This document shows, piece after piece, positions 46,886 to 55,333 of a DNA stretch of 64,000 bases (the stretch's first letter is position 1; each line of letters opens with the position of its first letter). Source of the DNA: Sacculina carcini (lineage: Eukaryota > Arthropoda > Thecostraca > Sacculinidae); contig OU696574.1 of assembly GCA_916048095.2 (NCBI GenBank), forward strand, positions 10,036,087-10,100,086, given 5' to 3'. The translations under genes and the position numbers were made by a program. The notes under the pieces were generated by a model. It was not told the DNA's origin, did no database searches, and saw nothing but the letters and a program-made list of their open reading frames with translations.

Positions 46886-48555
46886 GTGTGTGCGTGTATT
46901 TGGTATGTATGAGTGTGGGAGTGTGATTGAGTGCATGATATATTTCTCAGTGTTTAGATGAGTAAATTAGTACGCGATAATAGGATTATATGTGCACATG
47001 TATGTATTGCATCGTATTAGCAATTTTATTGAACTCAGGCAACACAAAGCTACTCAGCTTCAATTGCCTTTCCAGTTGTTGTTTAATCACACAATCTGAT
47101 TCTGTTTAATTGAACGCTGGAAAAATAGTAAGTCAGTTAATCATGAAGACGAAATCCAATGAACAATATAATCAATAAATTATCAAGTAAACAAATAAGT
47201 AAAACAGACAGACGATGAAAGCTAATAAATCAAATGAAATTATCAAATCAAAAGGCGACATTAATAATAAATAACAAATAAATACATACTAATAAATAGT
47301 TATAGCAAAAAACAAAAAATTAGCAGAATAAAATATTAACGCAATATTTAACATCACAAATGAAGCAGTCAAAACAAACTACTACATAACGGGGACAATT
47401 ACCCACTGGGGGAAGGGGGTAATTTAACCATTTTTCGGGGGTAATGGAGGAGCGAGCGAAAAAAAGTGTTTTAGTTTAGACATACACATCAACGTTGACT
47501 GCATTTCGTGAAAGGGCTAAAATGCATGTTGAATTGGGTTGACTTGTCATTTAGGGTGTATTATTAGTGACATCTGGTGGCAAAACATTGAACTACAAGC
47601 TTTCAAACTTTTTTCTCATTTTCGGAAAAAACATCTATAATCTCAAATATTTTAAGGTTAGATTAGGTTAGGTTAAAACGATAAAATGCGCCAAATTATA
47701 AGCGGATATGGTTGCCAGCTTGTAGTCAATTGTTTTGCCACCAGATGTCACTAATAAAACAACCTAAAAGACAAGTCAACCCTGAATTGGGTAGAAAGCT
47801 GGAAAAGGTTGAGAACCACTGGCATAATCACGAAATGATCACCAATTTGCACCGCTGACCTGTGGAAGAAATGCGAGTGCTGATAGGCAGACGACGCCTT
47901 GCCGACAACAATGTCAATATCGCGAGACAGCCACAGCTCTTGAAGAAAGACGAAATCATAGTCAGACTGCGCCAGCCAATCTCCGATGGCGTTCATTCGC
48001 TGTGTCTTGTGACGAGCCATCAACGGCACTCCCCTAATTAAAACAGCCGCGTGTAATACGCAAGAATGCACAATCACTTCTTCATCACATTATAAGCCAG
48101 CAGCATAGTAAAAAGTCTATATTATCAGCGGCATAATCAATAAGTATGATCGCAAGATAAACTGGTTCAGGCTGATGCATCTTCAAGCATCCTAACAAAT
48201 CAAACGAATGAACGGAGCGCTAAAAACTGAACCACCGTGGCTGCAAACGATCACATATCCAGTGCCTGTATATGAAACAAGTTATTCATTGTAAACCCCA
48301 GTTGTTGTTATTCATATTGAGGCGTGTATCAGTCTGAACGAGCCAGGACCATGATTCGAAACACAAGCCCCCGCCACGAAAGCTCAATGCCCAAACCACT
48401 GAGCTACAGGAAAGCTATCGAAAAATAACAAAACAGTTCTATTATGTGATTGAATGTGAACAAAAATTTCAAATAAATCGGGTCGATAGGCTCAATTTTC
48501 GTATGGCTACTTACCAGCAGTTCAAAGTAACAGCTTTTAGTTCACTAGGAAACAT
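35826..48555 (-). CDS. SMPD2: Neutral sphingomyelinase (SMPD2/nSMase1-like), complete, 7 exons
   Basis: The enzyme hydrolyses sphingomyelin to ceramide and phosphocholine (Mg2+-dependent, neutral pH, membrane-bound). The exons are 48515-48555, 47860-48033, 40086-40269, 39352-39564, 37911-38208, 36983-37101 and 35826-36077; phases agree throughout and give 426 residues, against about 423 in the human protein. The EEP fold motifs are in order: TLNCWGVP (about 10-17), LQELW with catalytic-type Glu46, [35 protein letters not shown] (His135), AGDFNASP (Asp175/Asn177) and SDHEA (Asp291/His292). Two membrane segments near the C-terminus (about 344-365 and 382-408) match the family. The start is the only Met before the conserved Cys-Trp. 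Intron 6 uses a GC donor (CAG|GCAAGA), the only choice that keeps phase. Intron 2 is 7.6 kb and contains another gene on the same strand. The 5' end faces the zinc-finger gene. Confidence 0.93.
36147..36490 (+). mobile_element. tRNA-Val-derived SINE (family 2), SMPD2 intron 6
   Basis: The head TTCGTGGTGTAGTGGTGGCA with CCCGCCTCACAAGCGG (anticodon-loop CAC, as in tRNA-Val) and GGTTCGAAACC is followed by a long shared body (TGTCCACCCAGCAGTAAATG, CCATAGCGTGGAGAGGGTC, CTTCTTCCCGTGTAGCAGC). It ends in short CTTTAA runs. Five copies are in this window. The orientation is antisense to SMPD2. Confidence 0.9.
36770..37195. repeat. (CA)n tracts flanking SMPD2 exon 6
   Basis: Near-pure CA runs occupy about 36770-36967 and 37109-37170 with a GA run to 37186. 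They lie on both sides of exon 6 (36983-37101). In the gene sense both are (TG)n. Confidence 0.95.
37350..37895. repeat. CA/CATA-rich array, SMPD2 intron 5
   Basis: Degenerate CA, CATA and ACAA repeats fill most of the intron downstream of SMPD2 exon 5. Long Cys/Val frames here are artefacts. Confidence 0.9.
38235..38420. repeat. CA-rich array upstream of SMPD2 exon 5
   Basis: (CA)n and CATAA-type repeats begin about 25 bases upstream (gene sense) of the exon 5 acceptor. Confidence 0.9.
38765..38950 (+). mobile_element. tRNA-derived SINE, family 1
   Basis: This copy has the A-box-like GAGTAGCTCAGTGGTTAGGC and B box GGTTCGAATCC, then GAGTCTACCGGGAGTCACC and GTGCGCGCTTAAAAC. It is directly followed by a family 2 SINE, so the two form a dimer-like pair. 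Confidence 0.85.
38965..39298 (+). mobile_element. tRNA-Val-derived SINE, family 2
   Basis: It is a near full-length copy with the head GACTCCGTGGTGTAGTGGTA and the same body as at 36147-36490, in SMPD2 intron 4. Confidence 0.9.
40466..40805 (-). mobile_element. tRNA-Val-derived SINE, family 2
   Basis: This is a full-length copy on the minus strand. The tRNA-like head is at 40740-40805 (inverse of GACTCCGTGGTGTAGT) and the tail lies near 40470-40490 with CTTTAACC-type runs. It sits in SMPD2 intron 2. Confidence 0.9.
40924..41054 (-). mobile_element. Truncated tRNA-Val-derived SINE, family 2
   Basis: Only the head and the first part of the body remain (TACCATCATTTACTG to CCACGGAG). The other side runs into a (CA)n tract at 40890-40923. 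Confidence 0.8.
41485..41530. repeat. (CA)n microsatellite
   Basis: A pure CA run lies 3' of the nested secreted-protein gene. Confidence 0.9.
41780..44245 (-). CDS. Intronless secreted protein with two degenerate DNase I/EEP-like domains, nested in SMPD2 intron 2
   Basis: One uninterrupted frame of 821 codons lies wholly inside SMPD2 intron 2 on the same strand. A hydrophobic segment at about residues 19-35 ([14 protein letters not shown]) looks like a signal peptide; Met17 may be the real start. Residues ~42-280 and ~320-560 each follow the strand order of the endonuclease/exonuclease/phosphatase fold: ADMLVL or ADIVLVNI (usual site of the catalytic Glu), [12 protein letters not shown] or [16 protein letters not shown] or DLCLVSFN, then [10 protein letters not shown] or VILLGHGLF where active enzymes have LGDFN. 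The Glu, His and Asp/Asn of active enzymes are not visible, so both domains look catalytically dead. Residues ~560-821 are acidic and Asp/Gln/Tyr/Ser-rich, probably disordered. The fold call is by eye. It could be a retrogene. Confidence 0.82.
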   Translation of the reverse strand: MGSPLFSPSSRCGRVRMKLFSFTALLVVFYVLLSGVPPTNLAAISIRFVYDEKIFFKLFAKPDTLAYYSILGKADMLVLSSSRSSGWYEANFFFRRTYASQDKYTYSVFQDIKNNVILLYDKSKIRSIERIPVHGDIGVEFLNYPLIFSVCLAECNNTSFALTICFSDERNTRENREHIMRFPKALQDLLRLPVVFLGHITAFAIGKSLLDRESAFGCFILSKYARSCDAVLINKCYGDATFVSEMAYPHVTFHDVFFPRRTFSKMKNKISELVLYWDTRATVENRPSASCVSEMQHPQSTSHRRLISSALPAVNRTRASDSVAIKYLLFAPTSSGDDVLVDAGSLAIDADKADIVLVNIAPGVHRHRFNSIISALTSANTFSVIPDNGQKNVIMFRSSKIVVLKFPHFFTADEFFINYSAWSVLFGVNGGRSDLCLVSFNPYSSMTTISYERVVNFIDYMQKNKSCSVILLGHGLFSTELESINFTTDKSIFFHPLKGRNFHGNPRLGFYKILTVIGEALVPYVVGHRVGPPRNLGQDMLYTSAELNLNFDAITKIPATVTHREEIDSQSTRDFANVFPSGSNTREQYNDVDMHVLNPDNLAHSSSHITPLRDVVQEEVDFTADHGADQSHADLGATYDAYAPSVVYQRFDPVFGHNQENAWHYYQGSAVEYDTTSFHQRPTLASDSFGDYGAASEFPDQVQYAPYDLWQLPSRFCSDATFPCHPQPVMSHRDTNYHSARVTLEDDKLVWDQGGFEAMPQSMPADFPPVGDSGFVSQAPGAESSSAPSEMYRQIDDFIKSDAQSKQKYEEVMSLIDALNQ
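44690..45415 (+). mobile_element. LINE (CR1/L2/Jockey-like) 3' fragment
   Basis: The translation from 44690 contains [33 protein letters not shown] and [10 protein letters not shown], then, after a frameshift near 45060, [11 protein letters not shown]. These are the conserved C-terminal motifs of non-LTR reverse transcriptases. The coding part ends near 45183 and a short 3' tail finishes in (GTT)n at about 45398-45416. It is 5'-truncated, frameshifted and inactive. It lies antisense in SMPD2 intron 2, just 5' of the nested gene. Confidence 0.85.
46040..46142 (-). repeat. Dispersed repeat R4 with (AAT)n
   Basis: The inverse of CAGTAGCATGGG and GTGCAAGTGCACTA is present and the copy is followed by (AAT)n on the plus strand at 46118-46140. 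Confidence 0.7.
46800..46905. repeat. (TG)n microsatellite in SMPD2 intron 2
   Basis: About 50 TG units with few interruptions. In the sense of SMPD2 this one is (CA)n and it is about 1 kb from the nearest splice site. Confidence 0.95.
47404..47821. mobile_element. hAT-like element carrying a nested foldback MITE
   Basis: The right end is the inverse of CAGTGGTTCTCAACCTTTTC and the left end is the weaker CACTGGGGGAAGGGGG. Flanking octamers do not match, so the left border is uncertain. A second element occupies its middle (47536-47782). The right end is 38 bp from the SMPD2 exon 2 donor. Confidence 0.5.
47536..47782. mobile_element. Foldback MITE, ~65-bp inverted arms
   Basis: The left arm GGGTTGACTTGTC then ATTAGTGACATCTGGTGGCA is repeated inverted on the right (TGCCACCAGATGTCACTAAT then GACAAGTCAACCC). 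The arms are about 65 bp with few differences. The centre includes TTAGATTAGGTTAGG. Confidence 0.85.
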
Positions 48556-48800
48556 TTTGAGAGCATAGAAAGCATGTACCACACAAAATATAACGTTCGA
48601 GTAAAAGTTTACATTTAAAGCACCAACACTTGGCACTTCAATACCGTGCTATCTGAGCCATGATTGAAAAATCAAATTTTAGATCGACAATTCCGGAGTA
48701 TCTAAAACAATACCGCCCTGTTTACTTCGTGTTGGGTGCTTTTTGTTCATATTTTCAACGAGTTGGTTGATGGACTTCTGCATTGAACGACTGTTTCGCT
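48556..48800. promoter_or_regulatory. Shared 5' region of SMPD2 (-) and zinc-finger gene (+)
   Basis: The two start codons face away from each other across 245 bp. No TATA box is obvious. The region should hold both 5' UTRs and a bidirectional promoter, inferred from layout only; the zinc-finger start is itself tentative. Confidence 0.45.
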
Positions 48801-51800
48801 ATGGATGGTGCCGGGTCGATGTACTTTGTTGACTCGGATGTCGGACACATTGCGACTAATGATCCAGCTTTCCATCATGTCGTTGGATCGTCTTTGCCGG
48901 GGTAATCAATCTCAATTTTCAGTCCTTGATTTCGCTGTTGTTTTTATATGTTGTGCTTCGTGTATAAGTCTTTGTGTAGTTTGACACTATATTGATTCAG
49001 CTGTGTCTTTATTGCTGTTAATTGTGTTTTATTGCACGTACACATGCGTTAAAACAAATACCTTATTGAATTGAATCGAATCGAGCCTTCTCAATGCTGT
49101 TCTCAGACTTCAGCCGGGCCACAGTCTCACTTCTTTTCAGCCACTTCCAGCGCCCAACAACGTGATCGCTCACAGCTCATCCGGCTGTGGGGAGTGTTGT
49201 GTTCTGTGCGCAGCACCCGTCTCCTGTCTTGCCGAAGATGTCCTGGCGGCCACTTTACGCTGCCTGCTTAAAGGCACCGCCGAATCTTTCTCGCCCGCCA
49301 ATCCGCCCGGCTCTTCAACAGTGGATTTACCATCGTTGCTGGACTTGGATGTTGGGCGCGGCGTGACGTTATGCGGCGACTGTGCGGCCAAAGTGGAGCG
49401 CGTGTGGCATTTGCGGCGCGAGTTGGCCGAATTGTGCGCCACTCTTCGTCGGCTGCGCGCCGAAACTGTGCGCGCCAGACGTGACAACACCACACCAACC
49501 ACCTGCCTATCTGCTCTGGAGTTGCATCATGACGTGACGCTGTCTTCTTCAACGGCGACCACGTCCGCTTCCGTCACTTGTTGTTTGCCGGCGCCGACGT
49601 ACGTCACCGCGACGTGCGTGCAGAAAAACAGCTCGTCGCCCGACGCTGCCGCCACCGATGGACCACCACCACCGATAGACCCTGCAGGCGATTCCGCAGT
49701 CGACCCGTCGTGTCGCACCGTTGCCGTATCAATACAGTTGAGCGGTGCGCAGGATGGGAGTCCATCATCATTGCACGACCAGCACGCATCTACGCCCTCG
49801 GCATCGGCTCCCGTTGCCGACACCACAGCTGAGAGTGATGTCAGTGATAATAGTGTCAGTATAATTGCATTTATATGTCTATGGATGTGTATACATGATA
49901 GAATTAAATATATTTCGTGTGTTTGGTTTTTGCAGCTATTCAGTTTATGAGTCAAAGTATTTTCATTGTCGTTAGTATACTTGCTATTTGCTCCTAATCG
50001 CTATGCTGCTATCCGTGTAGTTATTTTTCCATCATGCGTTTTAATTAATTTCATCATATCACTTCTATTGTAATAACTTAATATAGTATTTCATCATAAT
50101 TAAATTTTCATCATAAAGCTCCCGAGTAGCTCAGGGGTTAGGCGCTGAACTCTCGTGTCAGAGGTTCGCGGTTCGAATCCTGGCCCGGGTTCGTTCATCA
50201 ACATCTCCGCTTGAGTCTACCGGGAGTCACCACTGTAGATGGGCACACCATATAGTCTCGACTGGCTGGTGCGCGCTTAAAACGCCAATAAAAAAATTAT
50301 CATCATACATCATACGACTTAAGACCACCGTTTATTGTAGAAAAAGTAAATGTCCCTTTTTTTGTTGTGCGATAATTCCCCACGTCTGGTATATTAATTT
50401 ATCGCTCAGGGGAGCACACAGAATTTCCAACTATTTTCTTATTATTGTTTGATCTTTTAGGCGACTTTATATATCTTTATATATGTATATGTCTTTATAT
50501 ATGTATAGTTATGTCTTTATATATGTATATGTCTTTATATATGTATAGTTATGTCTTTATATATGTATAGTTATGTCTTTATATATGTATAGTTATGTCT
50601 TTATATATGTATAGTTATGTCTTTATATATGTATAGTTATGTCTTTATATATGTATAGTTATGTCTTTATATGTGTATATGTCTTTATATATGTATATGT
50701 CTTTATATATGTATATGTCTTTATATATGTATACTTTGTCTTTATATATGTATAGTTTTGTCTTTATATGTGTTCGCTTGTGGTCTCACACTGATTGTGC
50801 AGCAGGATGCGCCGCTACGATGCAGATACTGTGGCAAAACGTTCAAACTGTCCACTCGTCTGAGTCGACACGAACTGCTGCATGCCAGCGACAAGTGTGT
50901 GCACAAATGCCCCACTTGCGACAAGACGTTCAGTCAGAAGTACTACCTCAACGAACACGTGAAACAGGTGAGATCAAACGCTCGACCTTTTTTAGCTGAG
51001 GCGCTCCAGTCTCTTGTGCCAGAGGTTGGCGGCTCGAATCCTGGCCTGGTTTTTTTCTGACCCGGCTGTAGATGGGCGCATAGTTTCGGTAGACTGAATA
51101 TATATGAAAATCTATTTTACATCGGCATTTCGAATGATGAATTCATCATACCACAGCCTGGAAAGGCTCCAATGAAAGACGTTTTTGAATTTCGGCAAAT
51201 CTAACTGCACATCTGTGTGTGTGTGTGTGGGTGTAGGTGCATATGGGTCGCAATGTGCACACGTGCGCCACGTGTGGCAAGGTATTTTTGCGGCGATTAC
51301 ACCTGGAGAATCACGTGCGTACACACAGCGGTGAACGTCCGCACGTCTGCAACGTGTGTGGTCGTGCGTTTGCACAACTCGGCAATTTGCGTGCCCATTT
51401 GAAGCTACACCAAGCAAGTTCCGCTTCCTTTTTGTCGTGAATCTTGGTGGCTCGTTAAAAATGCTATGGAGAATAATGGTTTTTGTTTTTGTTGATGAAT
51501 AACTTTTTTCATCATATAATTCATTAAATTCTTCGTCACTCTCATTAGAATAGTCAACTGGAGTCAGTGCTTCAGCTGAAATGTGTTTGCCTAAATCAGG
51601 GGTTCTCAACTTTTTAATGGTTCCATACCCCCAATGGATTGTCGAGTATGGTCACATATCCCCGACTTATTTGACTGTTCAAATAATTATCACCAATCCT
51701 ATTATTTGCCAGCATGTCTTCCAGAACCACGAGTATTTCTATGAAAAATAACCAATGACAATTAGATCATGTATAAGCTACTGTTAATTTATAGGAGTAT

Positions 51801-53769
51801 CCAAAAGTGGACTCCCATACCCCCAAGAGGTTTGGATACCCCCGGTTAAGAAACCCTGGCTTAAATCTTAAATCACCTATAATCCTACAATAAATATTAA
51901 ATCAGATTGGCTTTCTCCGTTTTTTTGCAACCTTATTTTGTTGTTTATCGTTTTATTTTGTATTTCTTGTTTTTGTTGTTCTGTATTCTGCATGTCTGTT
52001 TCTGTTTACGCGTGATTGTATGTGCATGTGTTCGCCTATGTATGCGCGTGTGTGTGTATTATGAGTTCTTACTGGTGTTCTGCATCGTTGTTATTGCATT
52101 TGTTTCTTTTGTCGCGCTTGTGTATATATTAGCGTTATAGCAAACATATTGATTGATTGATTTCTGCAGCGTTTTTCGACACAGCTCATTTTGTATTCCA
52201 CTTGAGTCTACATCGGTAGCCTATGATATCCAGCTCATACATGTGTGGGCTAATTGTGTGTATGTGTGTGTGTGTGTGTGTGTTTTCAGGGCATGTACCC
52301 TCTACAGTGTGATATGTGCGGACGGCGTTTTCGCACCAAGAGCAACTTGGACTCGCACGTTCGCACCCACCGCGGCGACAAACGCCACCGTTGTCACCTG
52401 TGCCCGGCGGCGTTTCTGCTCAAGCGGTCGTTGGTGCGACATTTGCACGCGCACACATGTAGGTGACAGACACCCAAGAACGTTAATTTGTATCGACGTC
52501 TATCTTCAAGTGTATCTGTGTGTGTGTTTATATTTTGCGTGTGTGTGCGTGTGTTTGTTATATTTGTATGTGGGTTTTGTGTGTATGTTTGTGTGTGTGT
52601 GTGTGTGTTTATGTTTGTTTTGTTTGTTCGTGTGTGTGCGTGTTTTTTTGTTTGTATGTGTGTATGTGTCTTTGTTTGTATGTTTGTGTATGTGGGTGTA
52701 TATGCCAGCATCGCGACCATTTCAGTGCGACGCGTGTGGGGCGGCGTTTCGCGTACAATGCGACCTGCGCAGCCACCAGAAAACTGTACACAGCGCTCTG
52801 TGCCATCCTTGTGGCGCTAGCACAGCGACGGCAAGCTTCCAACGAAGCCAGCAACATGTGTGTGTCGTGTGTGGCGGCGTGTTCGCGCGGCGCTACAAGA
52901 TGGCCGAACACATAAGACGCAAGCATGGCCAGCAGGCGTTGCGCGAGGCGCTACAATTGAGTGTGGCAGAGCCGTGCGCCTCGGCGCCAACGCAGAAAAC
53001 AGACGAGGACGATGCTGTTCTACAGAAGGCTGGACAAAGGCGGACCGATGTGGTAAGTAGTTTAATTAGTGGTGATTATTGTTAATTACAGGCAAATCCA
53101 GTAGCATGGGGGAAGAGTGCAAGTGCACTATTACCACCCTGCGGTGGCCTCATGTACCGGAAGCACCCAAAAGATATATGTGTGTTTGTAGTTGTGTGTA
53201 TGTATGTGTGTTTGTAGTTGTGTGTATGTATGTGTGTTTGTAGTTGTGTGTATTTATGTGTGTTTGTAGATATATTTATAATAGATAATTTTGGAGAAAG
53301 CGAGTTCAGCCCATAATTTTTCATTCGATAGTAGATATTATCAAGAATATCGTTTCACAAATAACATGGACAAATGAAATTTCAAGTTTTCATTCTATCA
53401 TTTCAATGCTGCATTTTCACAGTTGCCTATGAAGAGCGCAATGGTTGATTTTCTGATACTGGCACACCGCTGGCAACGTATTCAACCATTGACAGTATTG
53501 ATTCGTATTCAATTCAATTCTCTTTGTTGTACGATTAATATCTCAATTGAAATCAATACTTAAAGTTGGCTGTTATTTCACTGTGGATGTTGGCTTCGAA
53601 AAGGCACTCTTGCCTGACAAATGGTCGTATCCTGAGTGCACACACACACACACACACAAAATCAGACAATGATTTTGTTCTTGTGCTTTTGCAGGTGACA
53701 ATTGATGGCATATCGTGTGAAAAAACTACTCTTCCGTCCGTGCTGCATATATCACAACAGAGCGACTGA
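48801..53769 (+). CDS. C2H2 zinc-finger protein with ZAD-like N-terminus
   Basis: This is a probable nuclear DNA-binding regulator. Exons are 48801-48901 and 49176 to about 49854 (both tentative), then 50803-50967, 51237-51413, 52290-52458, 52709-53052 and 53695-53769; phases fit and give about 569 residues. Residues ~42-125 (CVLCAAP to LCGDCAAKVERVWHLRRELA) have the two Cys-x2-Cys pairs of a ZAD-like domain, a protein-interaction module common in arthropods. A long Ser/Thr/Pro-rich linker follows. Seven good C2H2 fingers begin CRYCGKTF, CPTCDKTF, CATCGKVF, CNVCGRAF, CDMCGRRF, CHLCPAAF and CDACGAAF; a broken one (CHPCGAST) and a last one (CVVCGGVF) come after. The second finger is split by an intron just before its last His. 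The donor at 51414 is GC (CAA|GCAAGT). An alternative first exon cannot be excluded. Confidence 0.85.
50119..50296 (+). mobile_element. tRNA-derived SINE, family 1
   Basis: This is a full copy with GAGTAGCTCAGGGGTTAGGC, GGTTCGAATCC, GAGTCTACCGGGAGTCACC and a GCTTAAAACGCCAATAAAAA tail. It is in the zinc-finger gene, intron 2. Confidence 0.85.
50470..50770. repeat. 22-bp minisatellite upstream of zinc-finger exon 3
   Basis: Units close to GTCTTTATATATGTATAGTT with AT are repeated about thirteen times. The array stops about 30 bases before the exon 3 acceptor. Confidence 0.95.
50992..51080 (+). mobile_element. Decayed tRNA-derived SINE, family 1
   Basis: AGCTGAGGCGCTCCAGTCTC with CGGCTCGAATCCTGG keeps the B-box half, and GTAGATGGGCGCATAG echoes the family body. 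Confidence 0.65.
51597..51858. mobile_element. hAT-type MITE in zinc-finger gene intron
   Basis: The ends CAGGGGTTCTCAACTTTTTA and the inverse CCCCCGGTTAAGAAACCCTG are flanked by GCCTAAAT and GCTTAAAT, an 8-bp duplication with 7 of 8 matching. Confidence 0.9.
52240..52705. repeat. TG-rich tracts around zinc-finger exon 5
   Basis: (TG)n runs at 52256-52283 end in the TTTTCAG acceptor of exon 5. TG-rich text resumes at 52510-52700 and leads to the exon 6 acceptor. Confidence 0.9.
53080..53165 (+). repeat. Dispersed repeat R4
   Basis: A copy with CAAATCCAGTAGCATGGGGG and CACCCTGCGGTGGCC begins about 30 bases after the exon 6 donor of the zinc-finger gene. A GTAGTTGTGTGTATGTATGT repeat follows at 53180-53270. 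Confidence 0.75.
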
Positions 53770-54338
53770 CAGTTCTGACCGTACAGATGGCGCTGCTAGC
53801 TGAATGAATGAGCAGCAGCAGCGTGAATGATCGATATATCAAGAGGTAAAAAAATACGGCAGTGATACAATAATGACGCATTGTTCTATGTATGTTGTTT
53901 TCACCATTTCATCGGTTTTTATGTTATTTCAATAGATGACCATAATTTATTTCATCCGAAAACGACCACTAATTGTGTTTTATGTCGCTAAAGAATTATT
54001 TGCTTATCTCGTGGCAAAACGTATATCCGTAACTGAATTATATCCGGTATATCTGAGTCGCAATTCTCAATATACTACTGTATATTTGCTGTTTCAATCT
54101 CATACAACTAACAAATGAATGCAGGCAAAAGCAATTGAAAATCATGATCTCATGCGATTAGGTGACTTTATAAGGACCCCCACATTATAAAGAGTTGGTA
54201 TTTTCAGTTATATCTACACATCAACTTGCAAAAATTCCCTTACAATCATGTTGAAGCGCACACGCATGGACACAGAGCTACAATGCAACTAGCGAAACAA
54301 GAAAACCAACCCGCCGACGGCAGCTTCTACCGTCGACG
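53770..54338. other. Tail-to-tail spacer between zinc-finger gene and COQ3
   Basis: No gene is visible in these 569 bases. Both 3' UTRs should lie here; an AATAAA on the minus strand near 53947-53953 could serve COQ3. Confidence 0.5.
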
Positions 54339-54484
54339 CTAGGTGGCGCTAGTGTCGTCGGAGGAGGGTGGTAGAACTGCATGCGTCGCATAACAGCACG
54401 ACGTGTCCTCGCACCAACTCCAACAGCCGCTCAGCGGATTGTAGCGCATACCATGCTGCAGCCTCAATACCAAACCGTCTGCCC

Positions 54485-54553
<69 letters not shown>

Positions 54554-54663
54554 TAGTTTTCCGTTAAGGAGTGTAGAAAAAGGTACTCTTCTGCGCGATG
54601 GTTCTATCAGATAAATGATTGAAGTTACACGTATTTGTGTGTGTGTTTGCGTGTGTGTTTGTG

Positions 54664-54694
<31 letters not shown>

Positions 54695-55261
54695 ATGTTT
54701 GCGTATGTGTGTGTTTTCTACCATAGTTCCACCATTCATTTTCCACCACTTCTCTTAATATTATTAAGAGATATACACATATATTATCACTTCTATTAAG
54801 AGTAGCGCATTTTGTAGGTGCTTTTACGTCTGCCAACGCAAATGTACTACCACTAATAGACACACAGAAACACACACACACACACACACACTCACTGGCA
54901 GAGAACATGGCGTGCAGTTCGGTCGGCGTGACAAAGTTGCGCCACTCGTGCGTGCCACGTGGCAGCACACGTGCCACGTGTTCGCCGCCCACAATGGCCA
55001 ACAGCCACGACATGCGCGTGCGGTTCAGCGTAGTGACAAATAAAGACCCGCCCGGCTAACACACAAATATATGACCCATGATACATATATGACGCATGAT
55101 ACATATATATGACACATGATACATATATATGACACATATATGACGCATGGCACATATATATGACACATGAGACATATATATGACATGACACACATATATG
55201 ACACATGGCACATATATATGACACATGATACATATATGACGCATGATACATATATGACCCA

Positions 55262-55333
<72 letters not shown>

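Noticed and set aside
49162..49164. GTG as the start of the zinc-finger protein
   Set aside because: Animal genes rarely start at GTG and the frame is open upstream; an upstream ATG exon (48801-48901) joins in phase, though this is tentative.
49170..49955. Antisense frames of 94-142 codons opposite zinc-finger exon 2
   Set aside because: They are shadows of a GC-rich coding exon; the plus strand has the ZAD-like cysteines and splice sites.
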